Below are positions 39,546 through 50,639 of a stretch of 64,000 nt of DNA, one piece after another (position 1 is the first letter of the stretch; the number at the start of each line of letters is the position of its first letter). Where the stretch lies: the NCBI RefSeq assembly GCF_027579695.1, contig NC_083571.1:38576943-38640942 (forward strand), given 5' to 3'. Below the pieces are notes generated by a model that saw only the letters and a program-made list of their open reading frames with translations, searched no databases and was not told the origin of the DNA. The DNA is from Neoarius graeffei. Its lineage: Eukaryota; Chordata; Actinopteri; Siluriformes; Ariidae. Made by a program: the position numbers and the translations under genes.

Positions 39546-41141
39546 GAGAGAGACAGTTTGAGAGACATGTGTCGAGAGGGACACAGGATTCACTGCCCTC
39601 AAAAAAAAGTTGAGAGGTGCAGCTGTATTCTGAGTGCTTTGTAAACACACTCCCTACTGGTGACCTACATCTGATAATGTCACCTCATTTTATTTAAATA
39701 ATAAATATTATTTACACAAGATCTCATATTTAGCCTTCAGCCCTACAGTGCACTGAGTAGCTGTGTAAGATTGAGAATCTGATCATTATCAGGTGATTAT
39801 ATAAAAGCTGTCTCTCAAAGTTGTCTTTTGAGCAGCTTTGCATGTACGAGTCTCATCAGTCAGTTTGTTATCTCAGTAACACACGCGATAAAGCAGCTGA
39901 TTCCTTCTGAAGTGGCTCTTCATGTCGCTGTGTTTCTCATCACATCGCACAAAACACTCTGCCGTTCCATTATTAATCTCCTTTCATTATGAGCAGCCTC
40001 CCAAGTAGACCATGCACGCGCGCACGCACACACACACTTACTTATTACAATTATGAAAATCAAAACAAATGAGATGGAAATGTGCAGAAGTCTGTCTCTC
40101 GCTGTTGTACACATGATTACGGAGAGAAGCTCAGGACCAAGTCCTTTGATGATTCTCCTCTAATTATATCTGCTGGAAAAATCTTATTTCATTTCATTTC
40201 TGTTTTCTCTCTCTCTCTCTCTCTCTGCCCGGGGGAGTCCAACGGCATCCTGTTTATTGTAATGTACGATTTTAGCTCTGGGCTCTAGCACCGTCACACC
40301 CAGTCACTTTATAATCTCTACAATCAGCACAGTGTTTAGAAAATCCAACACCCAGATTCATGTCCATTTATTCCAGATTTATCCATAAACAGGTGAACAC
40401 AGTCACAATTTATTATACAATTTAGCTCCAGTTGTGTTTGAAGCTGCTTCTGGATTCTAACAGATAATAAACCCTGTGTGTGGTGAAGCAGAGATAGTGT
40501 TGGTTATTTTCCTCTAACAGCATGTCCCTAATTGCTTTATTCCTCTTACACCACAGCAACTTACCAACAATTACAATTTATTATTGATTAACAAACAACA
40601 CATCTTACTTTTTTTCTGTTTACATCCATGAAACTAGTTCGTACCTGTTGTTCCTTACGTTATAGCAGCTGTAAACACTCGCTCCCTCAGCAGCCTCTCT
40701 TTATTCTCTCCAAGCTCATCAGACAAAAATCATAGCTTGTTCCATCATTTTACTGAGAAACCACAAACACATTTCTCCTAACAGGAAACTTCATCACATC
40801 ACTGATGCCACATGTTTTAAATCTGTGAATGAGCCGTTATTATAGAAACCATATGATAACTAAAGCATTAATATAAGTCTGGGCTACTGACAGAGCTGCT
40901 GTTATAGAGAATTAATCAACACTTTCTGACCAGTCAGAGCCCAGAGTTCAACAGCAGCACTGTGTTCTTCCTCTGAGCATTTTCCCCTCAGCATGTTCTC
41001 TTTCAGCAGGTTCTCTGGGCTCTCATTAACACACACAGAGTGTGACAGTTGCTGTTTAACGTTCCACACTTCCAGCCATAACACCTGAGAGATAAAGTGT
41101 GACAATAGTTTGAGAAATGAGGCTGTGTCCAATAAGTGTAA
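39546..41141. other. No gene recognised; (CT)n at 40206-40226
   Basis: Unique-looking AT-rich sequence. A diverged repeat at 40825-40970 is listed separately. No exon-like frame. Confidence 0.5.
40825..40970 (+). repeat. Dispersed repeat, family also at 47335-47495
   Basis: GAGCCGTTATTATAGAAACC, TTATAGAGAATTAATCAACAC, TTCTGACCAGTCAGAGCCCAGA and TCAACAGCAGC match, in order, the reverse complement of 47335-47495 with about 20 percent divergence. It is probably an old non-autonomous element of unknown class. Confidence 0.75.
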
Positions 41142-41150
41142 CCACACACA

Positions 41151-41193
<43 letters not shown>
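41142..41193. repeat. (CA)n microsatellite
   Basis: About 24 CA units with one CCCA interruption. Confidence 0.95.
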
Positions 41194-41196
<3 letters not shown>

Positions 41197-41386
41197 GAGA
41201 GCTTCAAAGCCACTTGTGTGTGTTCCTGTGAGATAGTGCATGTGAAAGTGCGGTGTGAAATCACACTATGAACACAGAGCCATCTGTAAACAAGCAGAAC
41301 CGTACGGCTAAAAAAGACCAACAGACACACACACAGAAAAACCAAGGAAGAACACTAGAAATGCATTCTCTTATTCCTAACACTAG

Positions 41387-41390
<4 letters not shown>

Positions 41391-41452
<62 letters not shown>
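41391..41452. repeat. (CT)n(CA)n compound microsatellite with duplicated flank
   Basis: CT then CA repeats. The flanking phrases AACACTAGAAATGCATTCTC and AACACTCGAAACGCATTCTC recur on either side (about 41350 and 41469), so a ~120-bp block was duplicated. Confidence 0.85.
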
Positions 41453-41619
41453 AGAAAAAACAAGGAGGAACACTCGAAACGCATTCTCTTATCCCTAATA
41501 CTAGCTCTTCTCTCTCACACACACACAGCTGACAGAGTAAAACTTTGATTAAAAAAAGATAGATATAATTTATTCATGAATTATTAATTTTAATTAAAAT
41601 CCAGAAACACTTCAGGTCC

Positions 41620-43875
41620 AGATGGAGTAACGGAGTGATGGAGTGACAGAGTGAAGGAGTGATGGCATGATGGAGCGAAAGAGTGATGGAGCGAGAGAGC
41701 GATGGAGTGAAGGAGTGACAGATTGATGGAGTGATTGAGTTAAGGATTGATGGAATGAGAGCATGACATAGCGATGGGGTGAAGGCGCGATGGAGTGACA
41801 GAGTGAAGGAGCGATGGAGTGAAGGTGCGATGGAGTGACAGAGTAAAGGAGCAACAGTTTGAAGGCGCAACAGAGTGACGGCACGATGGAGTGATCGAGC
41901 GACAGAGTGATGGAGAAATGGAGTGAAGGAGCGACAGAGTTATGGAGCAACAGAGTGAAGGAGCAACCGAGTGAAGGATTGATGGAGCGACAGATTGATG
42001 GAGCAACAGAGTGATGGGGTGAAGGAGCAACAGAGTTAAGGATTGATGGAGTATAAGAGTGATGGTGTGATGGAGTGACAGAGCGATGGGGTGAAGGAGT
42101 GACAAAATTAAGGACTGATGGAGTGACGGATTGATGGAGCGATGGAGTGAAAGAGTTAAAGAGTAAAAGAGGAGCAAAGAGGAGTAACAGAGTGAAGGAG
42201 CAATGGAGTAGCAGAACGATGGAGTGATGGAGTGAAAGAGCAACAGAGTGAAGGAGCGATGGAGCAACAGAGTGATGGAGCAGCAGAGTGAAGGAGTGAT
42301 GGAGTGAAAGAGCAAGAGTGAAGGAGTGATGGAGTGAAGGAGCAACAGAGTGAAGAAGCGATGGCATGAAGGAGCAACAGAGTGAAGGAGCGATGGAGTG
42401 ACATAGTGAAGGATTGAGAGAGTGACAGAGTGATGGAGCGATGGAGTGAAGGAGAGACGGAGCAACAGAGTGAAGGAGCGATGGAGTGATGGAGTGACAG
42501 ATTGATGGAGTGATGGAACGATAGAGTGACAGAGTGAAAGAGCAACAGAGTGAAGGAGCGATGGAATGAAGGAGCAACAAAGTGAAGGAACAATGAAGCA
42601 ACAGAGTGATGGAGCAACAAAGTAAAGGATTGAGGGAGTGACCGAGTGAAGTATTGAAGGAGAGACAGAGTGACGGAGTGATGGAGAGACAGAGTGAAGG
42701 AGTGATAGAGTGACGGAGTGATGGGGTGACAGAGTGATGGAGCAATGGGGTGATGGAGTGATTGAGTGACAGAGTGAAGGAGTGATGGATTGATGGAGTG
42801 AAGGAAGAACGGGGTGATGGAGTGATGGTTGTGAAGGAGTGACAGAGTAAAGGATTGATGAAGTGACAAAGTGACAGCATGAAGGAGTGACAGAGTGAAG
42901 GATTGGTGGAGTGATTGAGTGATGAAGTGATTGAGTGATGGCGTGATGGAGCAACAGAGCGGTGGAGTGACAGAGTGAAGGAGTGATTGAGCGATGGAGA
43001 GATTGAGTGATGGAGTGAAGGAGTGATGGACCAAAGGAGTGAAGGATTGATGGAGCGACAAAGTGAAGGAGTGATGGAGAGACAGTGATAGAGCAACAGA
43101 GTGATGGAGTGACAGCAATGGAGTGATGGAGCGACAGAGTGATGGAGTGATTGAATGATGGAGTGGCAGAGTGAAGGAGTGATTGAGCAATGGAGTGATG
43201 GCGTGACAGAGTAAAGGAGGGATGGAGTGAAGGAGCGACGGAGTGAAGGAGTGATTGAGCAACGGAGTGATGGAGTGACAGAGTAAATGACAAATTGAAC
43301 GATGGTGTGATTGAGCCATGGAGTGATGGAGCAACAGAGTGATGGAGCGACAGAGAGGAGTGATTGAGTGACAGAGTAAAGGAGTGATGGAGCGACGGAG
43401 TGAAGGAGTGATGAAGTGACAGTGTGAGAGTGATTGAGTGATGGAGTGAAGGTGCGATTGAGTGACAGAAAAATGGAGTGATGGAGTGACTGAGCGACTG
43501 TGTGAAGGAGTGACTGAGTGATGGAGTGACAGAGTGAAGGAGCGATGGAGCGACGGATTGATGGATTGATGGTTGTGAAAGTGTGACAGAGTGATCAGAA
43601 TCAGAATCACTTTATTAATCCCTGGTGGGAAATTAAAAATGGCGTGAAGGAGTGACAGAGTGAAGGATTGATGGAATGAAGGAGTGATGGAGTGATGGAG
43701 TGAAGGAGCAACAGAATGAAAAAGTGAAGGATTGATTGAGTGATGGTGTGATGGAGCAATGGAGCGATTGAGTGACGGAGTGAAGGAGCAATGGGACTGA
43801 CAGAGTGAAGGAGTGATCGAGCGATGGATTGATGGAGCGACAGAGTGAAGGAGTGATTGCGCAATGGAGAGTAGC
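41620..43875. repeat. Minisatellite with an 8-bp unit (GAGTGAWG/GAGTGACA)
   Basis: About 280 octamers: GAGTGAAG, GAGCGATG, GAGTGACA, GAGCAACA and variants. Three units make 24 bp, so every frame reads an eight-residue cycle of the type H-S-I-T-P-S-L. Stop codons are absent from the minus strand, giving artefactual frames of up to 517 codons. A 47-bp LINE tail interrupts it at 43594. Confidence 0.95.
43594..43640 (-). mobile_element. LINE 3'-tail fragment in the minisatellite
   Basis: Minus strand: TTTCCCACCAGGGATTAATAAAGTGATTCTGATTCTGAT, the type of 3' end (GGGATTAATAAAGT plus short tandem tail) left by many fish LINEs. Confidence 0.7.
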
Positions 43876-44471
43876 TCTCCTGTAGGTCAGAGTTTTGGTT
43901 CGTTGGGTCATTTTGTGAAGCTTGGGTCTGACCAATCAGAAATCTTTATTACAGTAAGCCCTGCCTCCAAGAGTTCCAAGACTGAAGAAAAGTCCCTTAA
44001 TGGTTTTGTCGTTCTGTTTATTCCTTGTTGACTTCTTTTGTCCAGGTTTTCAGTTAAATTAAGATTCCTATAAACGTTTTATAAGGAGTTACAGTGCCTT
44101 GCAAAAGTATTCATACCCCTTGAACTTTTTCACATTTTTCCACCTTACAAACACAAACTTAAAAGTTTTTTATTGAGATTTTATGTGATAGACCAACACA
44201 GAGTAGCACATAATTGTGAAGTGAAACTAAAATGATAAATGGTCTTCAAAATTAAAAAAAAAAAAAAAATCTGAAAAATGTGGTGTGCATTAGTATTCAG
44301 CCCCCTGTACTCTGATACCTCTAAATACAATCCAGTGCAATCAACTGCCTTCAGAAGTCATCTAATTAGTTAATAGAGTCCTACTGTGTGTAATTTACTC
44401 TCAGCATAAATACACTTGTTCTGTGAAGGCCTCAGTGGTTTGTTAGAGAACACTGAAGAACAAACAGCATC

Positions 44472-44938
44472 ATGAAGACCAAAGAACTCACCAGACAGGT
44501 CAGGGATAAAGTTCTGGAGAAGTTTAAAGCAGGGTTAGGTTATAAAAAAATATCCCAAGCTCTGAACATCTCAAGAAGCACTGTTCAATCCATCATTCAA
44601 AAATGGAAAAAGTATGGCACAACTGCAAACCTACCAAGACATGGCCGTCCACCTAAACTGACAGAGCGAGCAAGGAGAGCACTGGTCAGAGAAGCAGCCA
44701 AGAGGCCCATGATCACTCTGGAGGAGCTGCAGAAATCCCCAGCTCAGGTGGGAGAATCTGTGCACAGGACAACTATCAGTCGTACACTCCACAAATCTGG
44801 CCTTTTTGGAAGTGTCAAGAAGAAAGCCATTGTTGAAAGACAGGCATAAGAAGCCATGTAGGGGACACAGCAAACATGTGGAAGAAGGTGCTTTGGTCAG
44901 ATGAGACCAAAGTTGAACTTTTTGGCCTAAATGCTACT
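44472..44938 (+). pseudogene. Tc1-like transposase, N-terminal half
   Basis: The frame from 44472 reads MKTKELTRQVRDKVLEKFKAG, YKKISQALNISRSTVQSIIQKWKKYGT (first helix-turn-helix of the paired-like domain), LPRHGRPPKLTERARRALVRE (GRPP hook), VHRTTISRTLHKSGLFG (second helix-turn-helix) and stops at 44849 after VERQA. Past the stop and a shift the sequence still reads MWKKVLWSDETKVELFGLNATL, the first catalytic Asp block (SDETKxELFG). The second Asp and the third acidic residue are deleted. The DNA-binding half is intact, but the copy cannot catalyse transposition. Full Tc1-like enzymes are about 340 residues. Confidence 0.93.
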
Positions 44939-44951
44939 CTGTGTTGGTCTA

Positions 44952-45213
44952 CCGGCTAGTGGCCTAGTGGTAGCGTGTCTGCCTCGAGATCGTGAGTTCT
45001 ATTCACGGTCGGGTCATACCAAAGGTACCTACTACCATCTGGCAAGGCATGCTGCAATACAGATGCGAGTGGGGAGTTAAACTCTCGTGGTTACCAGAGG
45101 ACTAGCCACCCACTGTAACCCTAGCTATGTAATAGGCGAGAGGCTGAGGGCTATGGAGATCGGCGCTGCCCAATGCGCCACATGGCGCGGGAAGGACTTT
45201 AACTTAACTTTAA
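44952..45213 (+). mobile_element. Second tRNA-derived SINE family
   Basis: A box TGGCCTAGTGG followed by GAGTTCTATTCACGG, a weakened B box; body CATCTGGCAAGGCATGCTGC and CACCCACTGTAACCCTAGC; tail of AACTTT repeats. Perfect target duplication CTGTGTTGGTCTA (44939-44951 and 45214-45226). It is inserted in the deleted Tc1-like copy, so it is younger than that deletion. Confidence 0.92.
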
Positions 45214-45335
45214 CTGTGTTGGTCTATCACATAAAATCTCAATAAAAAACTTTTAAGTTTGTGGTTGTAAGGTGGAAAAATGTGAAAAAGTTCAAGGGGT
45301 ATGAATACTTTTGTAAGACACTGTATGATTTAGAT

Positions 45336-45405
45336 TAGATTAGATTAGATTAGATGAGATTAGATAAAACTTTATTGATCCCTTTGGGAGATCAATCAAT
45401 TTACT
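45336..45405 (-). mobile_element. LINE 3'-tail fragment with (TCTAA)n-type tail
   Basis: Minus strand: GATCTCCCAAAGGGATCAATAAAGTTTTATCTAATC and further CTAAT units. Short remnant next to the Tc1-like element. Confidence 0.7.
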
Positions 45406-45621
45406 GGAGATATTCATGCAGGAATTCATCTGGTGAAATCATGAAAGAAGACAGAATGTGAAAACAAACTGTGAATGTGTTTATTCGATATTTGGCCTTC
45501 ACAGGGCTAACTACCATGCAAGAAAACCTGTAATTTTACAACAAATACAAATAAACAACTAAAATAACTTGGGTTTAAAGCACAAGTCCTTCTCCCAGAG
45601 GGATACAATGCAGTTCATCAT

Positions 45622-45976
45622 CTCATCTCATTATCTCTAGCCACTTTATCCTGTTCTACAGGGTTGCAGGCAAACTGGAGCCTATCACAGCTGACTACGG
45701 GCGAAAGGCGGGGTACACCCTGGACAAGTCGCCAGGTCATCACAGGGCTGACACATAGACAACCATTCACACTAACAGTCAATTTAGAGTCACCAGTTAA
45801 CCTAACCTGCATGTCTTTGGACTGTGGGGGAAACCGGAGCACCCGGAGGAAACCCATGTGGACATGGGGAGAACATGCAAACTCCACACAAAAAGGCCCT
45901 CGCCGGCCACGGGGCTCGAACCCAGACCTTCTTGCTGTGAGGCGACAGCGCTAACCACTACACCACCGTGCCGCCC
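45622..45976 (-). mobile_element. tRNA-derived SINE, full-length copy (h)
   Basis: Inverted copy of the 10510-10897 family. Perfect target duplication GCAGTTCATCAT at 45610-45621 and 45977-45988. Confidence 0.95.
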
Positions 45977-46009
45977 GCAGTTCATCATGTTTTCACATGC
46001 GTGTGTGTG

Positions 46010-46935
46010 ATGCTTTGTGTTGTGGTAAGTTAGTTGTGGGCCACATGGTTAAGATAATGGTGGCAGTAGTGGTACATGTGGCTGAAGAGATAGGTACACC
46101 CTCCTCCTCTGTGTCCTCCTCACCACGGCTCTCACAGAGGTTATGAAGTCCACAGTAGGTGAACACTATGGACTTCACTCTCTCAAGACTCCAGTCATTG
46201 CACTTCTGCAGGCATCTTCATCTTCCTTTCAGTCAGCCAAATGTATTTTCATCCACAACCCTTACTTTGCTTGCTTGTTTTGTAGTTGAATGCCTCTCAC
46301 TGTTGTGTGAGGAAGCCACTGTGTGGAAAAGCTTGTCAATGCACAGGCTGCATCTCCAATGTATTGGCCAATGTCTGATTCACCAATGTTCTTGTGTTGC
46401 TGTGAAAAGATCCTCCCTGACTCGGCCAGATCCCACAGTGCACACAGACGCAGGAAAAGCCTGGAACACAATGGAATACCATCCCTTACGTCCGAAATAT
46501 TCTGTGTGGTATTCCCAGGGAACAAAATAGGGAGGTCTGAACAATCAATAATCCTTAGGCCTTGTGGTAATCTCCATCTTTGCCTGAAGTAAAGCACCAG
46601 TTCTTTCAGCTTCTCTGTGTTTGACATCTGAATGATTCCAGCCAATAGGATTTCCTCAACAGGACACCAGAACCCTTTCACGCAGTTGCAGGCAGTTGAC
46701 AGATGTGCCACTTTTCTATATGCACCGTTGGTAGCGAGATTCCATAAAATGACAGCAACTCTTTTTTTGAAATGGTACATATAGACGATAATCAGTATCT
46801 GTTTTCTCCAGTGCAGGCTTCAGACAGTGACAGATGTACTGAAACGTTTCTTTTCTATCCACTGGTCATTGGTAAAACCGGGAATGACAGATTTTCACCA
46901 TTCATCAATTCTCTTCTGAATCCAAACAGACGGTG
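46010..46935 (-). pseudogene. HARBI1-like (PIF/Harbinger) transposase remnant
   Basis: On the minus strand, from about 46935: GFRRELMNG, FKKRVAVILWNLATNGAYRKVAHL (helix-turn-helix region), STACNCVKGFWCPVEEILLAGIIQM, LKELVLYFRQRWRLPQGLRIIDCSDLPIL (first catalytic Asp, IDC-type motif), FSQQHKNIGESDIGQYIGDAACAL (second Asp, GDAA) and finally RVKSIVFTYCGLHNLCESRGEED (C-terminal block). Segments between the motifs are shortened and out of phase, and stops occur upstream, so it is inactive. No inverted ends were found around it. Closest in design to the nuclease of Harbinger elements, and thus a possible partner type for the Myb/SANT elements elsewhere here. Confidence 0.85.
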
Positions 46936-47334
46936 AGCATTGTACAACGATCTGCAGCAACCTACGAAATGCAATCAGGACATTTTTGTCAAACATAATG
47001 TCGGTTTTAATTCACCTGGAATATTTTGCTCACATTACAGAAAACTACAACAAGCTAATGTTACCATCCTTTTTGTGTGTGGGGTTGTGTTCTTGAAGAA
47101 TGATTGCTCCAAAAGCTCCTCACGTTACCATGGTCCAGGAACTAGAGTTTTTAACTTCCTGAGTTTCTGAAAAGGTTCCTGAATCATGGAAACTTTTGGA
47201 AAAGGGTTCTTTCAGAGTTTATTAAAACATCCACCTCAATTAGAAATTTGCCTAAAGTTACTGGGTTCCAGAAATGTAGTCTTCCATACATACTGAATCC
47301 TACATTATTTTTTTCACCATCCTTTAACCGAATC
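46936..47334. other. No feature recognised
   Basis: Unique-looking sequence with GGTTCCTGA-type words similar to those at 48280-48420. No frame with recognisable motifs. Confidence 0.45.
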
Positions 47335-47495
47335 CACACCACGCTGCTGCTGAATTCTGGACTCTGATTGGTCAGAAGGTGTTGGTTAATTCTCTATAAC
47401 AACAGCTCTGACTGTACTACAGCTGCAAATCACAGATTTAGATTAATGCTTGTTCTAATGCGTTATTGTTTCTATAGTAACGTTAATAAATGAAC
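47335..47495 (-). repeat. Dispersed repeat, inverted partner of 40825-40970
   Basis: Contains GCAGCTGAATTCTGG-type words, TGATTGGTCAGAAGGTGTTGGTTAATTC, TATAACAACAGCTC and TTTCTATAGTAACG, complementary to the block at 40825-40970. Confidence 0.75.
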
Positions 47496-47606
47496 TAAAC
47501 GAGCCGCTGTGATAAACTGGATGTTAAGTATAGCTCACTGGATCAATACATATTTATGCTAAACACCTGCTAGCAATGAATAAAGTATTAAATAATATGT
47601 TACCTA

Positions 47607-47607
<1 letters not shown>

Positions 47608-47649
<42 letters not shown>

Positions 47650-47757
47650 CTGAGCCTCCTGTCAACTGTCGATAAGGAGGGAGGAGAAGAACAAGTGCTT
47701 GAGGAGGTGAAAGAAAAAAATCCACAACAGCAGTGCAATGAGCATAACCGAACACTA

Positions 47758-47805
<48 letters not shown>

Positions 47806-47896
47806 CCAGTGGCCACTTCATCTCCGTGGCGACAGCAGTATTGCCACGGTGACGGCCCAATTGCTGCATGTCAGAACGACCTTTATCTTTACACCT

Positions 47897-47948
<52 letters not shown>

Positions 47949-48082
47949 GAGAGATTGCTCGTGTGTGTGTGTGTGTTACAGCAGTATGCAATTTCTAACA
48001 TAACTTCATTCCAGTTTGAGCTGAGAGACAAAAAGAGAGATACAATAAGGGTAGTGTGTGTGTGTGTGTGTGTGTGTGCGTG
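47608..48082. repeat. Cluster of (TG)n and (CA)n microsatellites
   Basis: (TG) at 47608-47638, (CA) at 47759-47802, (CA) at 47898-47946 and (TG) at 48054-48080. Frames of repeated Cys-Val or Thr-His are artefacts. Confidence 0.95.
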
Positions 48083-48085
48083 GTG

Positions 48086-48930
48086 CTTTGCCTCTGATCA
48101 TAAATACACTTTTTTAATCTTATTAAATAAACACAATTTTTAAAAACATCAGGTTAGGATGTTGGTCATTTTGTAAATCTTGAAATCTCACCTTTGACCA
48201 ATCACATCATTCACTACCATAAGCCACGCCCATACCAATTCCTGGACTACAGTTAACTACTGACTCTAGAGTAGAACCTAACTGTGGTCCAGGAACCAAA
48301 TCATCCCTTATTGACAATTCAACTAAAGTTCCTCAGTTTTGGGAAAGGTTCCTGAGTTCTAGATTAAGTTCTTAAACAAGGGTCCTGGTCTCCTGAAGAA
48401 AATGTTTTGAGTTCCTGAAAAACAATTGGCATTTTCAGACCATAGGGACATTTTCATAGTGCTAAGAACCGTTGGAGGAAGTTCTCCTTTTGTTGTGTGT
48501 CCACACTGCAGGACCGGAGAATGATTATAGTTCTTAGAATGCTGTTTTGAGGGACTATTTTAGCTCCTACTTCAGAGTAGGTTCTTTCCCAGCACAAGAG
48601 GAACCCTGAGTGATGTAAGTGTACTGTGATTGATCCAGATGATGAGTCGAACACATGAGCCAATGCAGGCTGTGTTATGCAGCCCTGGGAACCACCACGT
48701 TCACAAATCCGTAGAAAACATTAGCCAACAGCTCTTAATGTTAGCATTAAATAGGCTGCCAGTTTTCAAATGCACCCACTCTCCCCTGCAACTACTTCTG
48801 TAAGTGCCTGCACCATGACAGTGCTTTGCTTTCTAATCCAATTCTTACTGTTTTTTCAAGTTTTCCAAAAGTCTTGCCTGTACAGACTTCTATCTCTGTT
48901 TGACTAAATCCCCAATCACTGAATTTTAGA
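48086..48930. other. No gene recognised
   Basis: Unique-looking sequence. 48140-48240 (GGTCATTTTGTAAA, TTGACCAATCA, AAGCCACGCCC) is weakly similar to 43905-43970 and may be an old dispersed repeat. Confidence 0.45.
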
Positions 48931-48988
48931 TTTGCCTGGAAACAACAACACATTTTCTGGCAAAAACCTGTGTTGGGTCAGGAGCTCA

Positions 48989-49074
48989 TCTCTCTCTCTC
49001 TCTCTCTCTCCCCATCTCTACTCCTATTCTTTGGGAAGGTTACAGGTGAGGTTCCTGAATGTATTGATCCAAAT

Positions 49075-49129
<55 letters not shown>

Positions 49130-49215
49130 CTCTCCCTCTTTGTGTCTCTTATAACGCTGCAGTTCATCAGCGTGATGCAGCGCCAAAAGCTCCTGGTAAT
49201 GGCACCAAAAATGCG

Positions 49216-49258
<43 letters not shown>
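48989..49258. repeat. (CT)n and two long (CA)n tracts
   Basis: (CT) at 48989-49010, (CA) at 49077-49127 and (CA) at 49222-49258. Confidence 0.95.
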
Positions 49259-49259
<1 letters not shown>

Positions 49260-49319
49260 GCAACATTTTGTTTTCATGTCATATTTCCAAAGTAACAGAC
49301 TGCCTGAGCCCCCCCTTCG

Positions 49320-49725
49320 GCCTCCTTTTCCTCTCTAACTCTATCTTTCCTTTCTCCACACTACTGCATTGGTCCTTCACTCTTTCTCTCATTCCTTCTT
49401 TTCCCTTATTTCTCTCTTTTTACTACCTCCTTCCATCACCCTTCTTTCTCATTTTTCTCATGTCTGTCTGTACTTTGTGCCTCTTTCACCCATTCTCTTC
49501 TATCCATGCCCCCTGGCTCATTTGCTTTCTTTCTCTTCCTACCTCAGTCTCTACCTCCTTCTTTCTCTTTCACAGTCTCACTTTTTCCTCACTCTGTCAG
49601 TTTTGTCTCTCTGCATGCCTCATTATTCTTTCTTCTCGTCATCCCTTCATTCCCTCTTTTTTTTCTCTTTAACTCTGTCGTCTTTTTCCTCTCAAAGTCT
49701 TTGCTTCTCTTGAACTGAAATAGAC
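49320..49725. repeat. Polypyrimidine-rich tract
   Basis: About 400 bp strongly enriched in C and T on the plus strand without a fixed period. Long Phe/Leu/Ser frames here are compositional. Confidence 0.75.
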
Positions 49726-49731
49726 GAAGCA

Positions 49732-49732
<1 letters not shown>

Positions 49733-49788
<56 letters not shown>
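49733..49788. repeat. (CT)n(CA)n microsatellite
   Basis: About 12 CT then 15 CA units. Confidence 0.95.
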
Positions 49789-50314
49789 AACTGTGCACTA
49801 TTTAGCATGATGATCACTACACAAATGGCAGATTACAGAACAGACACTGGGAATCCAATCATAGGAGACTGAGTTAAAACAAAACACACATGTAATCACA
49901 CTCAGTTAGCCTCATTACAGAATGTATGAAATATCTGAGTGTAAAAGAGAAAGGACTTCGTTCCACTCTCTGTCCTTGAGCTGTCAGGTTCAGTACAGGA
50001 GAGAAAAAAAATCTAAAGAAGAGTTTCTGCGCATGTAAGTGTGTGTTCTATAGAGAGTGATATGTGCATTCTCTTTGATGTGTTAATCACTGTGATTAAC
50101 AACACGAGACAGGAACGAGTGACCTGCATCACGCTGACACACAAATTTACACACAGAGAGAGGAAGAGACGAAGAAAGAGACAAAAAATAACAAGAAAGA
50201 AAATGGAAAATCAGACTTAAAGTGAGAGTGAGACAAGCTTTATGAGAGTGGAGTGATCAGTAGGGGGCAATGTGGCTCTTCCAGTGTATTACTGAGTGTG
50301 TACGTGTATATGTA
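49789..50314. other. No gene recognised
   Basis: Unique-looking sequence, then A/G-rich words (GAGAGAGGAAGAGACGAAG). No recognised element. Confidence 0.5.
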
Positions 50315-50321
50315 TATAGGA

Positions 50322-50384
<63 letters not shown>

Positions 50385-50482
50385 CTTGCGCGCACGCGTG
50401 GGGGGGGGGGGTCTGAGCTCTTTAATTACAGTGAGGCAATAACATCAGGATATAATGAGGCAGCAGGATTTAAATCTGGGCA

Positions 50483-50540
<58 letters not shown>
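50315..50540. repeat. Opposed (TG)n and (CA)n tracts with ~105-bp spacer
   Basis: (TG) at 50324-50376 and (CA) at 50485-50538 are reverse complements of each other and could pair over about 50 bp. A G run (50401-50411) lies between. Confidence 0.95.
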
Positions 50541-50541
<1 letters not shown>

Positions 50542-50639
50542 CCTTGAGCTACTAGTCCTCTACATGCTCTTCTGTTATCATTCTTTTATTTCTTGGCCAA
50601 GAAATGAGGACAGTGAACTAATTAGTTGGACTGAATCCA

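Larger units (their letters stand above)
44092..45323 (+). mobile_element. Tc1-like transposon, internally deleted, with SINE insert
   Basis: Long inverted repeats (~170 bp) begin CAGTGCCTTGCAAAAGTATT and end in its complement with one or two changes (GTAAGACACTG). TA on both sides (44090-44091 and 45324-45325). The second half of the transposase is missing: the coding sequence at about 44930 runs straight into the right inverted repeat (TGCTACTCTGTG). Confidence 0.95.

Noticed and set aside
41612-43610. Three overlapping minus-strand frames of 484-517 codons
   Set aside because: Artefacts of the octamer array; each frame gives the same short cycle.
41620-43875. CRISPR-like array
   Set aside because: The repeats are contiguous octamers with no unique spacers, in a vertebrate-type genome.
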